Shown one piece after another: positions 8,198-15,856 of a stretch of 35,360 nucleotides of DNA. The stretch spans positions 1-35,360 of the forward strand of contig VRUJ01000042.1 of NCBI GenBank assembly GCA_019456165.1, written 5' to 3'. The first letter of the stretch is position 1. The number at the start of each line of letters is the position of its first letter. This DNA comes from Chloroflexota bacterium. GTDB lineage: Bacteria; Chloroflexota; Anaerolineae; Anaerolineales; UBA11579. Made by a program: the position numbers and the translations under genes. The notes beneath the pieces are model-generated. The model saw nothing but the letters and a program-made list of their open reading frames with translations. It was not told the DNA's origin and did not search any database.

Positions 8198-10783
8198 ATG
8201 GAAATATCACGTAGAGAATTCCTCAAAGTTTCTGGAGCTGTAGGCGGTACCTTGGCGGCAAGCAGTTTGTTAACTAACGGGTTAGTAACCCTGGCTGCTG
8301 GTACGTCTGAAGCATCAGCTCTGACGGAAGAATTCATCCCAACAACTTGTTGGATAGGTAAACAAGATTGCGGGATGCTCGCTCGTGTAATCAATGGAAG
8401 ATTGATTAGTTTCCAGGGACATCCAGACCATCCGCGCAATCGTGGGAAGCTGTGTCCCAAAGGTGTTGCTCAGATCCAATCGATTTATGACCCCAATCGC
8501 GTAAAAGCCCCCCTAAGACGAACAAATGAGAAAGGCGTTCCTGGTACCTGGGAGAAAATTTCCTGGGATGAGGCGCTGGATACAGTCGCGGATCGGATAA
8601 AAGATGTACTTGAGCGCGACCCTCGCAAGTTCGTTTGGCAAAAAGGCCGCAGTAAAGCGAAGGATTTTTATGATGATGCTTTCGTAAAGGCCACAGGCGC
8701 GACTAAGCTACATCACGGCGCCTTTTGTTCAGATGCCGGATACCGTGCATTGGAATACACCATAGGTATGCATGGCGTGCTGCATCCAGATATGCGCCAT
8801 ACCAAGTACCTGTTGTCTTGGGGTTGGAACATCACCAATGCTGGTGGAAATAAATTCTGTTGGCTGACATGGCCCCAGCAATTAGTTGAAGCCCGAGAAC
8901 GTGGCATGAAAGTTACCGCCATTGACCCGCGCCTGCGAGGCGCGGCACATTTTGCTGATGAGTGGGTGCCTGTAAAACCAGGTACAGATTTAGCAATGGC
9001 GCTGGCTATCTGCAATTTGTTGATTGAACAAGACACTATCGACCACGAATACCTTCGCACTTACACTAATGGTCCTTTCCTTGTGGGTGATGATGGAATG
9101 TTCCTGCGCGCTGAACCGGTGGAAGATGAGGAAGAGGGTAAAGCCCTGGTTTGGGATACCCTCACCTCTGAAGCAGTACCTTTCGACACTGAAGGCATCG
9201 AACCAGCTTTGGATGGCTACTGTCAAGTAGGATCAGCCGAAGTTGCCACTTCGTTCCAAATATTCAAAGAATCTCTGGAAGTTAGCACTCCAGAATGGGC
9301 AGCAGAAAAATGCGGAGTCCCCGCTGAACAGATTAGGAAAGTCGCTTCTGACCTGGCTGAGAACGCGATGATTGGCAGCACAATAGAAATTGAAGGTAAA
9401 ACACTTCCCTACCGCCCTGTTGCTATCATGGCTTATCACATGGCTCAACAAGAGTTGGGCTTCCAGGCTCTACGCGCTATGCTGTTTATCCCCATGCTGT
9501 TAGGTGCTGTGGGTGCAGTCGGTGGGCAGTTCAGTGATTTCACCTGGAAAGAATATAAGAATTGGAAAAAATTTGCGGATATAAGTGTAAATGAAGGTCC
9601 TTACAACATTTATTTGAAAGATAGTAAATTCTTCCCCATCAACAGCAACAACTCTTCTTTAGTTGCAAAGGTGATCAATAATCCAGACCAATACGAAGTC
9701 GATTATATTCCTGAGGTTTATCTTCTCCATCATGTCAATCCACTGGGATCATTCCCGGACCGTGAAGAGAATATCAAGGCCTATGAGAAGATCGACTTTG
9801 TGGCTGCGATTGACCCATGGATCTCTCTAACTGCCGATCTGTTTGCAGATATCATTCTTCCGGCAGCGACCATAGAGAAATATGAAGGTCCGATGAGCGC
9901 TACAGATCAGTACATCGATGCCAAAGCAATGCGCATCCCGCCGATCCCACCGATGTACGAAAGCCGCAGCGAGATTGATATCTACATAGACCTATGTGAT
10001 CGAATTGGTGTTTTGGACGGCGAAGGTGGGTACCTTGATGTTGTAAACAATGAATTGAAACTCACAGACACAGAATATGCTATTCCTCTAGATAGCAAAC
10101 CAACTCCTCGAGATATTTTTGACCGCTATGCTAAAGTTAATGGACTAGAGGGCATTGAATTCTTTGAGAGGGAGGGTGTACAACTTAAAGGTCCGGTGAG
10201 TCCATCCAAATACTACCCTTATGCGATGGAAGAGCCATTCGGCGGCATCGTTCCGCATAGGTTGTATGGAGAATCTTTGTTGGTGACCCAGCAGAAAATG
10301 CAAGCGCTGGGTGCGGATGAGATCTACTGGCGCGATTACACCGCCCTCCCAACCTGGCGTGACTTAACGGTTGAAACTTCTCCCCCAGAGTACGATCTCC
10401 TACTGATAAGTGTAAAAAATATCGAATTCAAACAATCCCGCACTCCCATACCCATGATGATGGAAATGTATAAACATCAGGTCATTGAGATCAACCCTGC
10501 GGATGCTAGAGCAAAGGGTATTGAAGAAGGTGATGAGGTGGTGGTTGAATCGATACACGCGATCACACTCGAAACCCGAGAAGTCAAGACAATTGCCAGC
10601 TTCCGGGAGAACCTACGCCCAGGCGTGGTTTGTATGCCGCACCATTTTGGTGAATATGTCAAACATCCTTGGGTAAAGGGTACCGGTCCATCGCCGAATA
10701 GTCTCTTTTTCACTGGTGAGGGATATCTGGCTAACACAGCAGATCAAACTTACCTTGTAAAAGTGAAAGTTACCAAGGCGTAA
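8198..10783 (+). CDS. Molybdopterin oxidoreductase catalytic subunit (DMSO reductase superfamily), Tat-exported
   Basis: An 861-residue enzyme with an N-terminal twin-arginine signal (SRREFLKVSGAVGG). The Fe-S region has Cys51, Cys58 and Cys86 (LCPKG), but position 54, normally the second cysteine of C-x2-C-x3-C, is Gly. The likely molybdenum ligand is Cys177 in LHHGAFCSDAG, as in PsrA/ArrA/TtrA-type enzymes. The C-terminal pterin-binding domain includes INPADARAKGIEEGDEVVVE. A strong AAAGGAGG precedes the ATG. Family knowledge allows sulfur-compound, arsenic-oxyanion or phenylacetyl-CoA-type (PadB-like) oxidoreductases; I cannot decide the substrate. Gene order (catalytic, ferredoxin, NrfD, TorD) fits a quinone-linked respiratory enzyme on the outer face of the membrane. 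Confidence 0.9.
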   Translation: MEISRREFLKVSGAVGGTLAASSLLTNGLVTLAAGTSEASALTEEFIPTTCWIGKQDCGMLARVINGRLISFQGHPDHPRNRGKLCPKGVAQIQSIYDPNRVKAPLRRTNEKGVPGTWEKISWDEALDTVADRIKDVLERDPRKFVWQKGRSKAKDFYDDAFVKATGATKLHHGAFCSDAGYRALEYTIGMHGVLHPDMRHTKYLLSWGWNITNAGGNKFCWLTWPQQLVEARERGMKVTAIDPRLRGAAHFADEWVPVKPGTDLAMALAICNLLIEQDTIDHEYLRTYTNGPFLVGDDGMFLRAEPVEDEEEGKALVWDTLTSEAVPFDTEGIEPALDGYCQVGSAEVATSFQIFKESLEVSTPEWAAEKCGVPAEQIRKVASDLAENAMIGSTIEIEGKTLPYRPVAIMAYHMAQQELGFQALRAMLFIPMLLGAVGAVGGQFSDFTWKEYKNWKKFADISVNEGPYNIYLKDSKFFPINSNNSSLVAKVINNPDQYEVDYIPEVYLLHHVNPLGSFPDREENIKAYEKIDFVAAIDPWISLTADLFADIILPAATIEKYEGPMSATDQYIDAKAMRIPPIPPMYESRSEIDIYIDLCDRIGVLDGEGGYLDVVNNELKLTDTEYAIPLDSKPTPRDIFDRYAKVNGLEGIEFFEREGVQLKGPVSPSKYYPYAMEEPFGGIVPHRLYGESLLVTQQKMQALGADEIYWRDYTALPTWRDLTVETSPPEYDLLLISVKNIEFKQSRTPIPMMMEMYKHQVIEINPADARAKGIEEGDEVVVESIHAITLETREVKTIASFRENLRPGVVCMPHHFGEYVKHPWVKGTGPSPNSLFFTGEGYLANTADQTYLVKVKVTKA

Positions 10784-10794
10784 GGAGATATATC

Positions 10795-11532
10795 ATGACA
10801 AGATATGGAATGGTAATCGACCTTAACCGCTGTACAGGCTGCAGAGCTTGTATGACGGCTTGCAAGGTTGAAAATAATACGCCTCAGGCCAATTTTTGGA
10901 TGAATGTTTTCCGTTTTGAAGAGAATGAATATCCCAATACGCGCGTATGGTTCATGCCGCGGCCTTGTATGCACTGCAACAATGCTGCATGCGTGAAGGT
11001 TTGCCCAACAGGGGCACGCTTCAAACGCGAAGATGGGTTGACCCTCACAGATTGGGAACGCTGCATTGGCTGCCGGTATTGCGAAGTGGCCTGCCCTTAC
11101 GGCGTGAACTACTTCAACTGGAAAGCGCCTGAGGAAAATCAATACCTGGACTGGGATGACGCAGAACTGGTAACCGAGCTTGGAAATGACGGTCTACCAT
11201 ATGCTAACCCCGATCTGGAGCTTAGCTATGGCCCTGAAGATCGCTTTACAGCTGGTGGCGGGCATTATAAGGGCGTTGTTGAGAAATGCACCTTCTGCGT
11301 TCACCGCTTAGAAAACGATCTTATACCGGCTTGTGCGGATAATTGCCCTACGGATGTGATCAATTTTGGTGATCTGGATGATCCTAGCAGTAAGGTTTCA
11401 ATGTTGCTGGGTGAAAAACCATCCTACAGGCTGTTGGAGGATGTGGGGACGGACCCCAATGTATACTATATTGGTGGAACGCCGCCCAATTCTGAAACCC
11501 GCCAAATCGAAGAAATAAAGGTGAGGGTATAA
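10795..11532 (+). CDS. Four-cluster ferredoxin subunit of the molybdoenzyme
   Basis: A 245-residue electron-transfer subunit of the DmsB/PsrB/NrfC type. Four cysteine groups are visible: CTGCRACMTACKVEN near the start, CMHCNNAACVKVCPTGA, CIGCRYCEVACPYGVNYF, and KCTFCVHRL with ACADNCPTD. Together these can bind four [4Fe-4S] clusters. It would wire the catalytic subunit to the NrfD membrane anchor. It has no signal of its own, so it should be co-exported with the Tat-signal subunit. It starts 11 bases after the catalytic gene with AAGGAGA in front. Confidence 0.93.
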   Translation: MTRYGMVIDLNRCTGCRACMTACKVENNTPQANFWMNVFRFEENEYPNTRVWFMPRPCMHCNNAACVKVCPTGARFKREDGLTLTDWERCIGCRYCEVACPYGVNYFNWKAPEENQYLDWDDAELVTELGNDGLPYANPDLELSYGPEDRFTAGGGHYKGVVEKCTFCVHRLENDLIPACADNCPTDVINFGDLDDPSSKVSMLLGEKPSYRLLEDVGTDPNVYYIGGTPPNSETRQIEEIKVRV

Positions 11533-11535
11533 ACT

Positions 11536-12825
11536 ATGACCACACAAAATGAAACTTTACCTTATGAAGTCGGTCGTCTCACTCGAGGCTGGATCGCCAT
11601 GGTCGCAGTCTTGCTGATTCTGATGGGTGTGGGTGGGTATGCATACTACCTACAGTTCACACAGGGAGAAATTGTCACTGGGTTGCGGAACTTGGGTACT
11701 ATGGGGGGAGCTACCTGGGGGCTTTATATCGTTTTCTTGGTGTACTTTATCGGTTTGAGCTTCACAGGAATTAGCATCGCGGCCATGATCCGCTTATTGG
11801 GACTAGAAAAAATCAAACCGATTGCTCGCATGGCTGAAACGATGACTGTGATCGCCCTTATTCTTGGAGCTATGACCATTATGGTGGATGTAGGTCAACC
11901 TCTCCGAGCCATGGTGAATCTATTCCGCTATGCTCGGCCTGGATCACCTTTCTTTGGAACGTTCACTTTGGTCATTGCTGGTTATCTCTTCGCCAGCCAG
12001 ATCTACCTCTATCTGGACGGACGGCGAGATGCCGCCATTTTGGCAAAGAAACCAGGAAGATTTCAACGTTTTTTCCGCCTGTGGGCAGCCGGCTATAAAG
12101 GTACTCCCGCAGAGAAAAAACGACACAATCAAGCTAGTTTTTGGATGGCCATCGCTATTGTTCCTCTGCTGATTACCGCTCACTCAACTTTGGGTTTTGT
12201 ATTCGGCCTCCAAGCAGGACGACCAGGCTGGTTCAGCGCATTGCAAGCGCCGGAATTTGTGGCCCTGGCTGGCGTATCCGGTTTTGGTCTCCTTATATGC
12301 ATCGCCGCTATAATTCGGAAAGTGTTGAATGCCGAAGAAAAACTCAACCAGGATGTTTTCGAATGGCTAGGTAATTTCTTGATGTTCCTTATCGTGGCCT
12401 ATCTTTATTTCATGGTCGTGGAATGGCTCACAGCAACCTATTCATCCGGCGGAGCTGAGGCTAGCGTTTCCAACGCTTTATTCACTGGGGAGTATGCCTG
12501 GATGTATTGGTTAACAGTGGCAACCTTGTTGATTCCGTTTGGGTTATTGGTGTATCAGTTCATTTTCAAACGTTATCGGCTTGCATGGATAGTGGCGAGC
12601 GGTTTCATGGTAAATATTGCGGCGGTAGTAAAACGGTACCTAATTGTCGTCCCTTCGCAGACCCATGGAACACTTTTACCTTATGGTATTGGTTCTTACT
12701 CTCCCACGTGGGTGGAGTATGCTGTTGTTCTGGGAATATTCGCCTTTGGCACATTGATGTTTGTTTTGTTCATCAAGATTTTCCCAATTATGAACATTCC
12801 TGAAAATAGCGAAGGAGGTGAATGA
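11536..12825 (+). CDS. NrfD/PsrC-type membrane anchor (quinone-interacting subunit)
   Basis: A 429-residue polytopic protein with about 9-10 hydrophobic segments, beginning RGWIAMVAVLLILMGVGGYA and ending FGTLMFVLFIKIFP. The length and pattern match the long NrfD proteins (PsrC, ActC, QrcD type), which exchange electrons with the quinone pool without haem. The C-terminal segment PSQTHGTLLPYGIGSYSPTW is typical of this subgroup. It lies three bases after the ferredoxin gene, and its stop overlaps the next ATG. Confidence 0.9.
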   Translation: MTTQNETLPYEVGRLTRGWIAMVAVLLILMGVGGYAYYLQFTQGEIVTGLRNLGTMGGATWGLYIVFLVYFIGLSFTGISIAAMIRLLGLEKIKPIARMAETMTVIALILGAMTIMVDVGQPLRAMVNLFRYARPGSPFFGTFTLVIAGYLFASQIYLYLDGRRDAAILAKKPGRFQRFFRLWAAGYKGTPAEKKRHNQASFWMAIAIVPLLITAHSTLGFVFGLQAGRPGWFSALQAPEFVALAGVSGFGLLICIAAIIRKVLNAEEKLNQDVFEWLGNFLMFLIVAYLYFMVVEWLTATYSSGGAEASVSNALFTGEYAWMYWLTVATLLIPFGLLVYQFIFKRYRLAWIVASGFMVNIAAVVKRYLIVVPSQTHGTLLPYGIGSYSPTWVEYAVVLGIFAFGTLMFVLFIKIFPIMNIPENSEGGE

Positions 12826-13040
12826 TGCGAAAGAAATTAACCTCTCTGTTGGTGGTTCTTGGTTTCGCTCTTCAGGGAATCAGCTTCTTCTTTTTGGCTG
12901 CACCCCTTGGACTTTCTACCAGCGAAGCAGACAGTAATCCTGTAATGCCTTTTGCTCCTGTGGTTTTCATTGTAGGTGTTGGAATGGTGTTCGTAGCAGC
13001 GGTAGTTTATGAATTACTGCCGGAGAATAGCGACGAGTGA
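12825..13040 (+). CDS. Small membrane protein of the molybdoenzyme operon, unknown
   Basis: About 71 residues with two hydrophobic stretches: LLVVLGFALQGISFFFLAAP and PFAPVVFIVGVGMVFVAAVV. The tail is acidic (LLPENSDE). It shares the TGATG junction with the NrfD gene and follows AGGAGG. ATG 12825 is 6 bases from that site and preferred over ATG 12822. I recognise no family. Its position suggests a small accessory subunit or assembly factor of the membrane complex. Confidence 0.7.
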   Translation: MRKKLTSLLVVLGFALQGISFFFLAAPLGLSTSEADSNPVMPFAPVVFIVGVGMVFVAAVVYELLPENSDE

Positions 13041-13054
13041 ATCTTTCAGCTGAA

Positions 13055-13083
13055 CGGGTGGAGGAGGTTTTCTCCTCCACCCG
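13055..13083 (+). other. Strong intra-operon hairpin before the chaperone gene
   Basis: A perfect 12-bp stem, CGGGTGGAGGAG (13055-13066) and CTCCTCCACCCG (13072-13083), with loop GTTTT. No T-run follows, so it is not a standard terminator. It could stabilise upstream mRNA or lower downstream expression. It argues that the chaperone starts after it. Confidence 0.6.
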
Positions 13084-13105
13084 CTCACGAATAGGGATAG
13101 AGCAT

Positions 13106-13738
13106 ATGGAAGTCGTAATGTTCAGGCAAGTTGCCTACCGTTTGTTTACCTATCTTTTCCTTTACCCCGAGGATGATAACTACAAGATTATCCGTAGTGG
13201 GGCACAAGAACTTCTGGATGTTGAATATATCTGGGAAGAATTTTCCTTCGCACCTTCCTTTAAGCAGTTATTGGAAGCGTTCACCGAGTTGCCAGAAGAA
13301 ATTCCTGAAACTTTGTTGAATGAATTTAATCGGTTGTTGTGGGTGAAGCCGATAGCTCCTCCGTACGAATCTTATTATCTCGCCCCGGACGGCAGACTAA
13401 GAGGCAATACTGCGGCTGATCTGGAAGGTGTTTATCGCAATGCAGGATTGGGTGTTTCTTCAAAGCTAAATGAGCTTCCCGATCACGTGGCTGTTGAACT
13501 GGAATTTATGTCATTCCTTTGCAGCAAAGAGGTCGAGGGCATGAATTCTGGAAACGATCAGGAGACTGCCGCAGCACAAGAAGAACAGCGAAAATTTTTA
13601 GGCCAACACTTGGGAGTTTGGTTCCCGAAATTTGCAAAACAAGTAAAAAGCAATACAAAGGAACCAATATATAATCAAGTAGTTGATGCTGCGTTCCAAT
13701 TTCTACGCTCAGAAATGGAATACCTTAAAGTTAGGTGA
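13106..13738 (+). CDS. TorD/DmsD-like molybdoenzyme chaperone
   Basis: About 210 residues, all-helical in appearance, opening MEVVMFRQVAYRLFTYLFLYPED, as TorD-family proteins do. It contains APPYESYYLAPDGRLRG, which resembles the family's conserved Y/ES motif region, and VAVELEFMSFLC matching the E-x-x-FM helix. TorD proteins bind the Tat signal and apo form of a molybdoenzyme and hold it until cofactor insertion. Its place behind the catalytic genes fits this. An in-frame GTG at 13037 would place the 13055-13083 hairpin inside the coding region, so ATG 13106 is preferred; this choice is not certain. Confidence 0.8.
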   Translation: MEVVMFRQVAYRLFTYLFLYPEDDNYKIIRSGAQELLDVEYIWEEFSFAPSFKQLLEAFTELPEEIPETLLNEFNRLLWVKPIAPPYESYYLAPDGRLRGNTAADLEGVYRNAGLGVSSKLNELPDHVAVELEFMSFLCSKEVEGMNSGNDQETAAAQEEQRKFLGQHLGVWFPKFAKQVKSNTKEPIYNQVVDAAFQFLRSEMEYLKVR

Positions 13739-13801
13739 GCAATTGGTTCTAACTGGAGATAAAATAAACGGATTGTTTAGATTTGAATTTTAGGAGTACA
13801 T

Positions 13802-13978
13802 ATGTTTGGACAATTGGGTACAACAGAATTAATTATCGTTATGGTAATCGTCATCTTGATGTTTGGGGTTGGCCGTATTGGAAGAATTGCTGGTGAGTTA
13901 GGAACTGGCGTGAGGTCCTTTAAAGAAGGTTTGCAAGGAATCGCTGAAAATGAGGTAGAATTAGAGGAAACAAAATAA
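13802..13978 (+). CDS. tatA: Sec-independent translocase component TatA/TatE
   Basis: A 58-residue protein: MFGQLGTTELIIVMVIVILM, then FGVGRIGRIAGELGTGVRSF and an acidic tail. This is the TatA pattern of a short N-terminal membrane segment, the FG hinge, an amphipathic helix and a charged end. It has AGGAG 5 bases before the ATG. TatA forms the pore for folded Tat substrates. Here it lies directly behind an operon whose catalytic subunit carries a Tat signal, so a dedicated copy is plausible. No tatB or tatC is nearby. Confidence 0.9.
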   Translation: MFGQLGTTELIIVMVIVILMFGVGRIGRIAGELGTGVRSFKEGLQGIAENEVELEETK

Positions 13979-13988
13979 TAATAAATTA

Positions 13989-14162
13989 ACATTCAAAACT
14001 TGCTCCGAGCAACCCAACCTAAATCCTATATTGGCACGGTTGGGTTGCCGACCTCAGTGAGAGGTTTATCCTTGCAAACCGATATTCGGTACTAACAAGG
14101 AGAAAGCAGGGCTGTTGATGGAAACACGACAGCCTCCCGATGTCTTAAAATATTTGAGGCTG
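13989..14162 (+). ncRNA. Probable molybdenum-cofactor (Moco) riboswitch, RF01055-like
   Basis: Features that match my recollection of the Moco RNA motif: CTCCGAGC (14003-14010), then an 11-bp helix GCAACCCAACC (14009-14019) with GGTTGGGTTGC (14038-14048), then GCCGACC. Small hairpins follow (ACCTC/GAGGT at 14051-14065 and ACCGA/TCGGT at 14078-14090), then GGAAAC (14120-14125) and GCCTCCCG (14132-14139). ACATT (13989) can close with GATGT after the core. Expression platform: CAGCCTC (14130-14136) can alternatively pair with GAGGCTG (14156-14162), just before the AAAGGAG site of the next gene. The context of a molybdoenzyme operon and an FmdE-family gene supports it. The match is from memory and not computed. 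Confidence 0.7.
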
Positions 14163-14180
14163 AATTGGAAAGGAGATTCT

Positions 14181-14846
14181 GTGTATAGTTTAATTGACTC
14201 AAACTCGCCAGTCTCTCTCTTGGCGAGTTCGCCGCTTAATGCAGGTAAAAGGGATTTCCCGCATACAATGAGCCACCTGGATGCACGTCGCTGGAATGCA
14301 CGCTATAAGAGAGAAAGCCAAACTTGGCTGACACATAAACCCAAACAACTATTGGTAGATTTTTTACATTTACTACCTTCAGATGGGTATGTGTTAGACG
14401 CAGCCTCAGGAGTGGCTACGAACGGCCTGGAATTAGCCCGGCGGGGACTGAAAACTATCGCTCTTGATATTTCCAGTGTGGGGTTAGCATTAGCCAAACA
14501 GCGATTTCAGATGGAAGATTTGAACCTCAACGCAGCGGTTATTGATTTGAAACACCTCCAACTTCCCAAGGATAAATTCGACGTTATCCTAAACTTCAAT
14601 TTTCTCGAAAGAAAAACTTTCCCTTTGTATCGTAAGGCATTAAAACCTGGGGGTTGGCTTTTATTTGAAACCTTCGTACGCAATGGTGAAGTTGGGCCAC
14701 ATCCCGAGTATTATTTGAATTCGGGTGAACTGCTTGGCGCATTCGAGGATTTTGATATCGTGCATACAAAGCAGCTTAAAATTCCCAGGAAGAGCCGTGA
14801 TACCTTCAGAAGGATCGATCAGTTGGTAGCTCGGAAACCAATGTGA
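14181..14846 (+). CDS. Class I SAM-dependent methyltransferase (TehB-like)
   Basis: About 221 residues from GTG 14181, which has AAAGGAG (14169-14175) at 5 bases. An alternative ATG at 14269 would give MSHLDARRWNARYKRES, where family similarity begins. Motif I is VLDAASGVATNG (TehB proteins usually have CGxGRN there), then IALDISSVGLALAKQRF and LKPGGWLLFETF. The product methylates an unknown acceptor. It overlaps the FmdE-family gene start region and sits behind the riboswitch-like leader, suggesting a role in molybdenum-cofactor or molybdoenzyme metabolism. A perfect inverted repeat (14202-14229) lies in the first codons and could affect translation. Confidence 0.75.
   Translation: MYSLIDSNSPVSLLASSPLNAGKRDFPHTMSHLDARRWNARYKRESQTWLTHKPKQLLVDFLHLLPSDGYVLDAASGVATNGLELARRGLKTIALDISSVGLALAKQRFQMEDLNLNAAVIDLKHLQLPKDKFDVILNFNFLERKTFPLYRKALKPGGWLLFETFVRNGEVGPHPEYYLNSGELLGAFEDFDIVHTKQLKIPRKSRDTFRRIDQLVARKPM
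14202..14229 (+). other. Hairpin at the start of the methyltransferase message
   Basis: AACTCGCCA (14202-14210), 10-base pyrimidine loop, TGGCGAGTT (14221-14229). It lies 20 bases after the GTG start and before the alternative ATG 14269. It may be part of the riboswitch expression platform. Confidence 0.5.
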
Positions 14847-14869
14847 AAATGAAAAAAGGAGTGTCTCAG

Positions 14870-15505
14870 ATGGAGAAGATGCAATTATTGCTCAAGAAGT
14901 CGGCAAAAATGCACAAGCATCTGTGTCCGCGCCAAGTTTTGGGTGTGCGCATGGGGATTTTGGCAGGGGAATTATTTAACCTGGACTTGCCCCAGACCAG
15001 AAAGCGTTTATTGACCATCGTGGAGACTGACGGTTGTTTTACCGATGGGATTTCTGTAGCGACTAATTGTTGGGTTGGCAGGCGTACTTTACGCGTGGAG
15101 GATCTTGGGAAAGTGGCCGCCACTTTTGTGGACACGAAAACCAATTCTGCCTTGCGCATCGCCCCTAACTTAGAGGCCAGAAGTTTGGCGCGTGATTATG
15201 CCCCCGAAGCTAAAAACCGCTGGGAGTCCCAACTTTTGGGCTACCAACGGATGTCTATTGAAGATCTCTTCGTGTGGAAGAATGTGCAGTTAACAACCTC
15301 ACTTGAAACATTAATCAGCTACCCTGGCAAAAGAGCCAACTGTGCGATGTGTGGGGAGGAGATCATCAACCAACGAGAAGTTATCCAGGATAAGTTAGTG
15401 TTATGTAAAACTTGCACTGGCGTCTCGTACTATGTAGAAGAATTAGAAGCAGTTGACCTTAATCTTACTATATCGACTTTAGCGCAATCGAAACACGCCG
15501 CTTAG
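14870..15505 (+). CDS. FmdE-family protein (formylmethanofuran dehydrogenase subunit E-like) with C-terminal zinc ribbon
   Basis: About 211 residues. The N-terminal FmdE motif is MHKHLCPRQVLGVRMG, followed by VETDGCFTDGISVATNCWVG, as in the family. The C-terminal ribbon has two CxxC pairs: CAMCGEEIINQ and CKTCTG. FmdE proteins are linked to molybdenum/tungsten enzymes and, from prior reports as I recall them, to molybdate-responsive expression, but no catalytic role is established. The start is ATG 14870, preceded by AAGGAG (14856-14861); an upstream GTG at 14843 in the same frame is less likely. Its last codons (LAQSKHAA) lie in a repeat that recurs at 17342. Confidence 0.85.
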   Translation: MEKMQLLLKKSAKMHKHLCPRQVLGVRMGILAGELFNLDLPQTRKRLLTIVETDGCFTDGISVATNCWVGRRTLRVEDLGKVAATFVDTKTNSALRIAPNLEARSLARDYAPEAKNRWESQLLGYQRMSIEDLFVWKNVQLTTSLETLISYPGKRANCAMCGEEIINQREVIQDKLVLCKTCTGVSYYVEELEAVDLNLTISTLAQSKHAA

Positions 15506-15554
15506 TTTTGGGGTGAAATTTAGGAATATAACATCATGGTGTAGGGTGGAATCA
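15482..15554 (+). repeat. Direct repeat copy 1 (fmdE-like 3' end and beyond)
   Basis: About 73 bases that recur imperfectly at 17342-17413. My hand alignment gives about 61 identical positions plus one gap. Shared segments include CGCTTAGTTT, TTTAGGAATATA and GGGTGGAATCA. The copy covers the last codons and stop of the FmdE-family gene. The rest of 15555-15856 shows no gene or structure that I can support. Confidence 0.75.
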
Positions 15555-15856
15555 GGGTAAACTGAGACCTTGGGGATGAAAATCAGGTAAGGGGGAAAAT
15601 TTGATACAGTCCAATGATTGACCTGAGCTTCCCCTTTGAAAGAGAGCATCTTCTGTAAGTACCCCAGCACAGTTGAAAATTTCTATGCCTCTTAGAGAAC
15701 CACTTTGTTCAGTTACCGAGGCACCAGCTTCATCTACGCGCCCAACGCCTTGCAACCCAATCCAATCAACCGGTAATACCTTCTGCGCTGGGCGTCCAAT
15801 TCTAAGTCCGACCACTTATCGTTTCCTTCGACCAGTCTGGCAAATAGTTGCATCTT

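Noticed and set aside
8713..9060. Minus-strand frames of 70-150 codons within the large plus-strand genes (also in 4305-4763, 25474-25893, 34484-34894)
   Set aside because: They are antisense shadows of well-supported genes, without ribosome binding sites or recognisable protein features.
14009..14048. Long inverted repeat after tatA read as a transcription terminator
   Set aside because: No T-run follows, and together with CTCCGAGC and GCCTCCCG it fits the P2 helix of a Moco-type riboswitch better.
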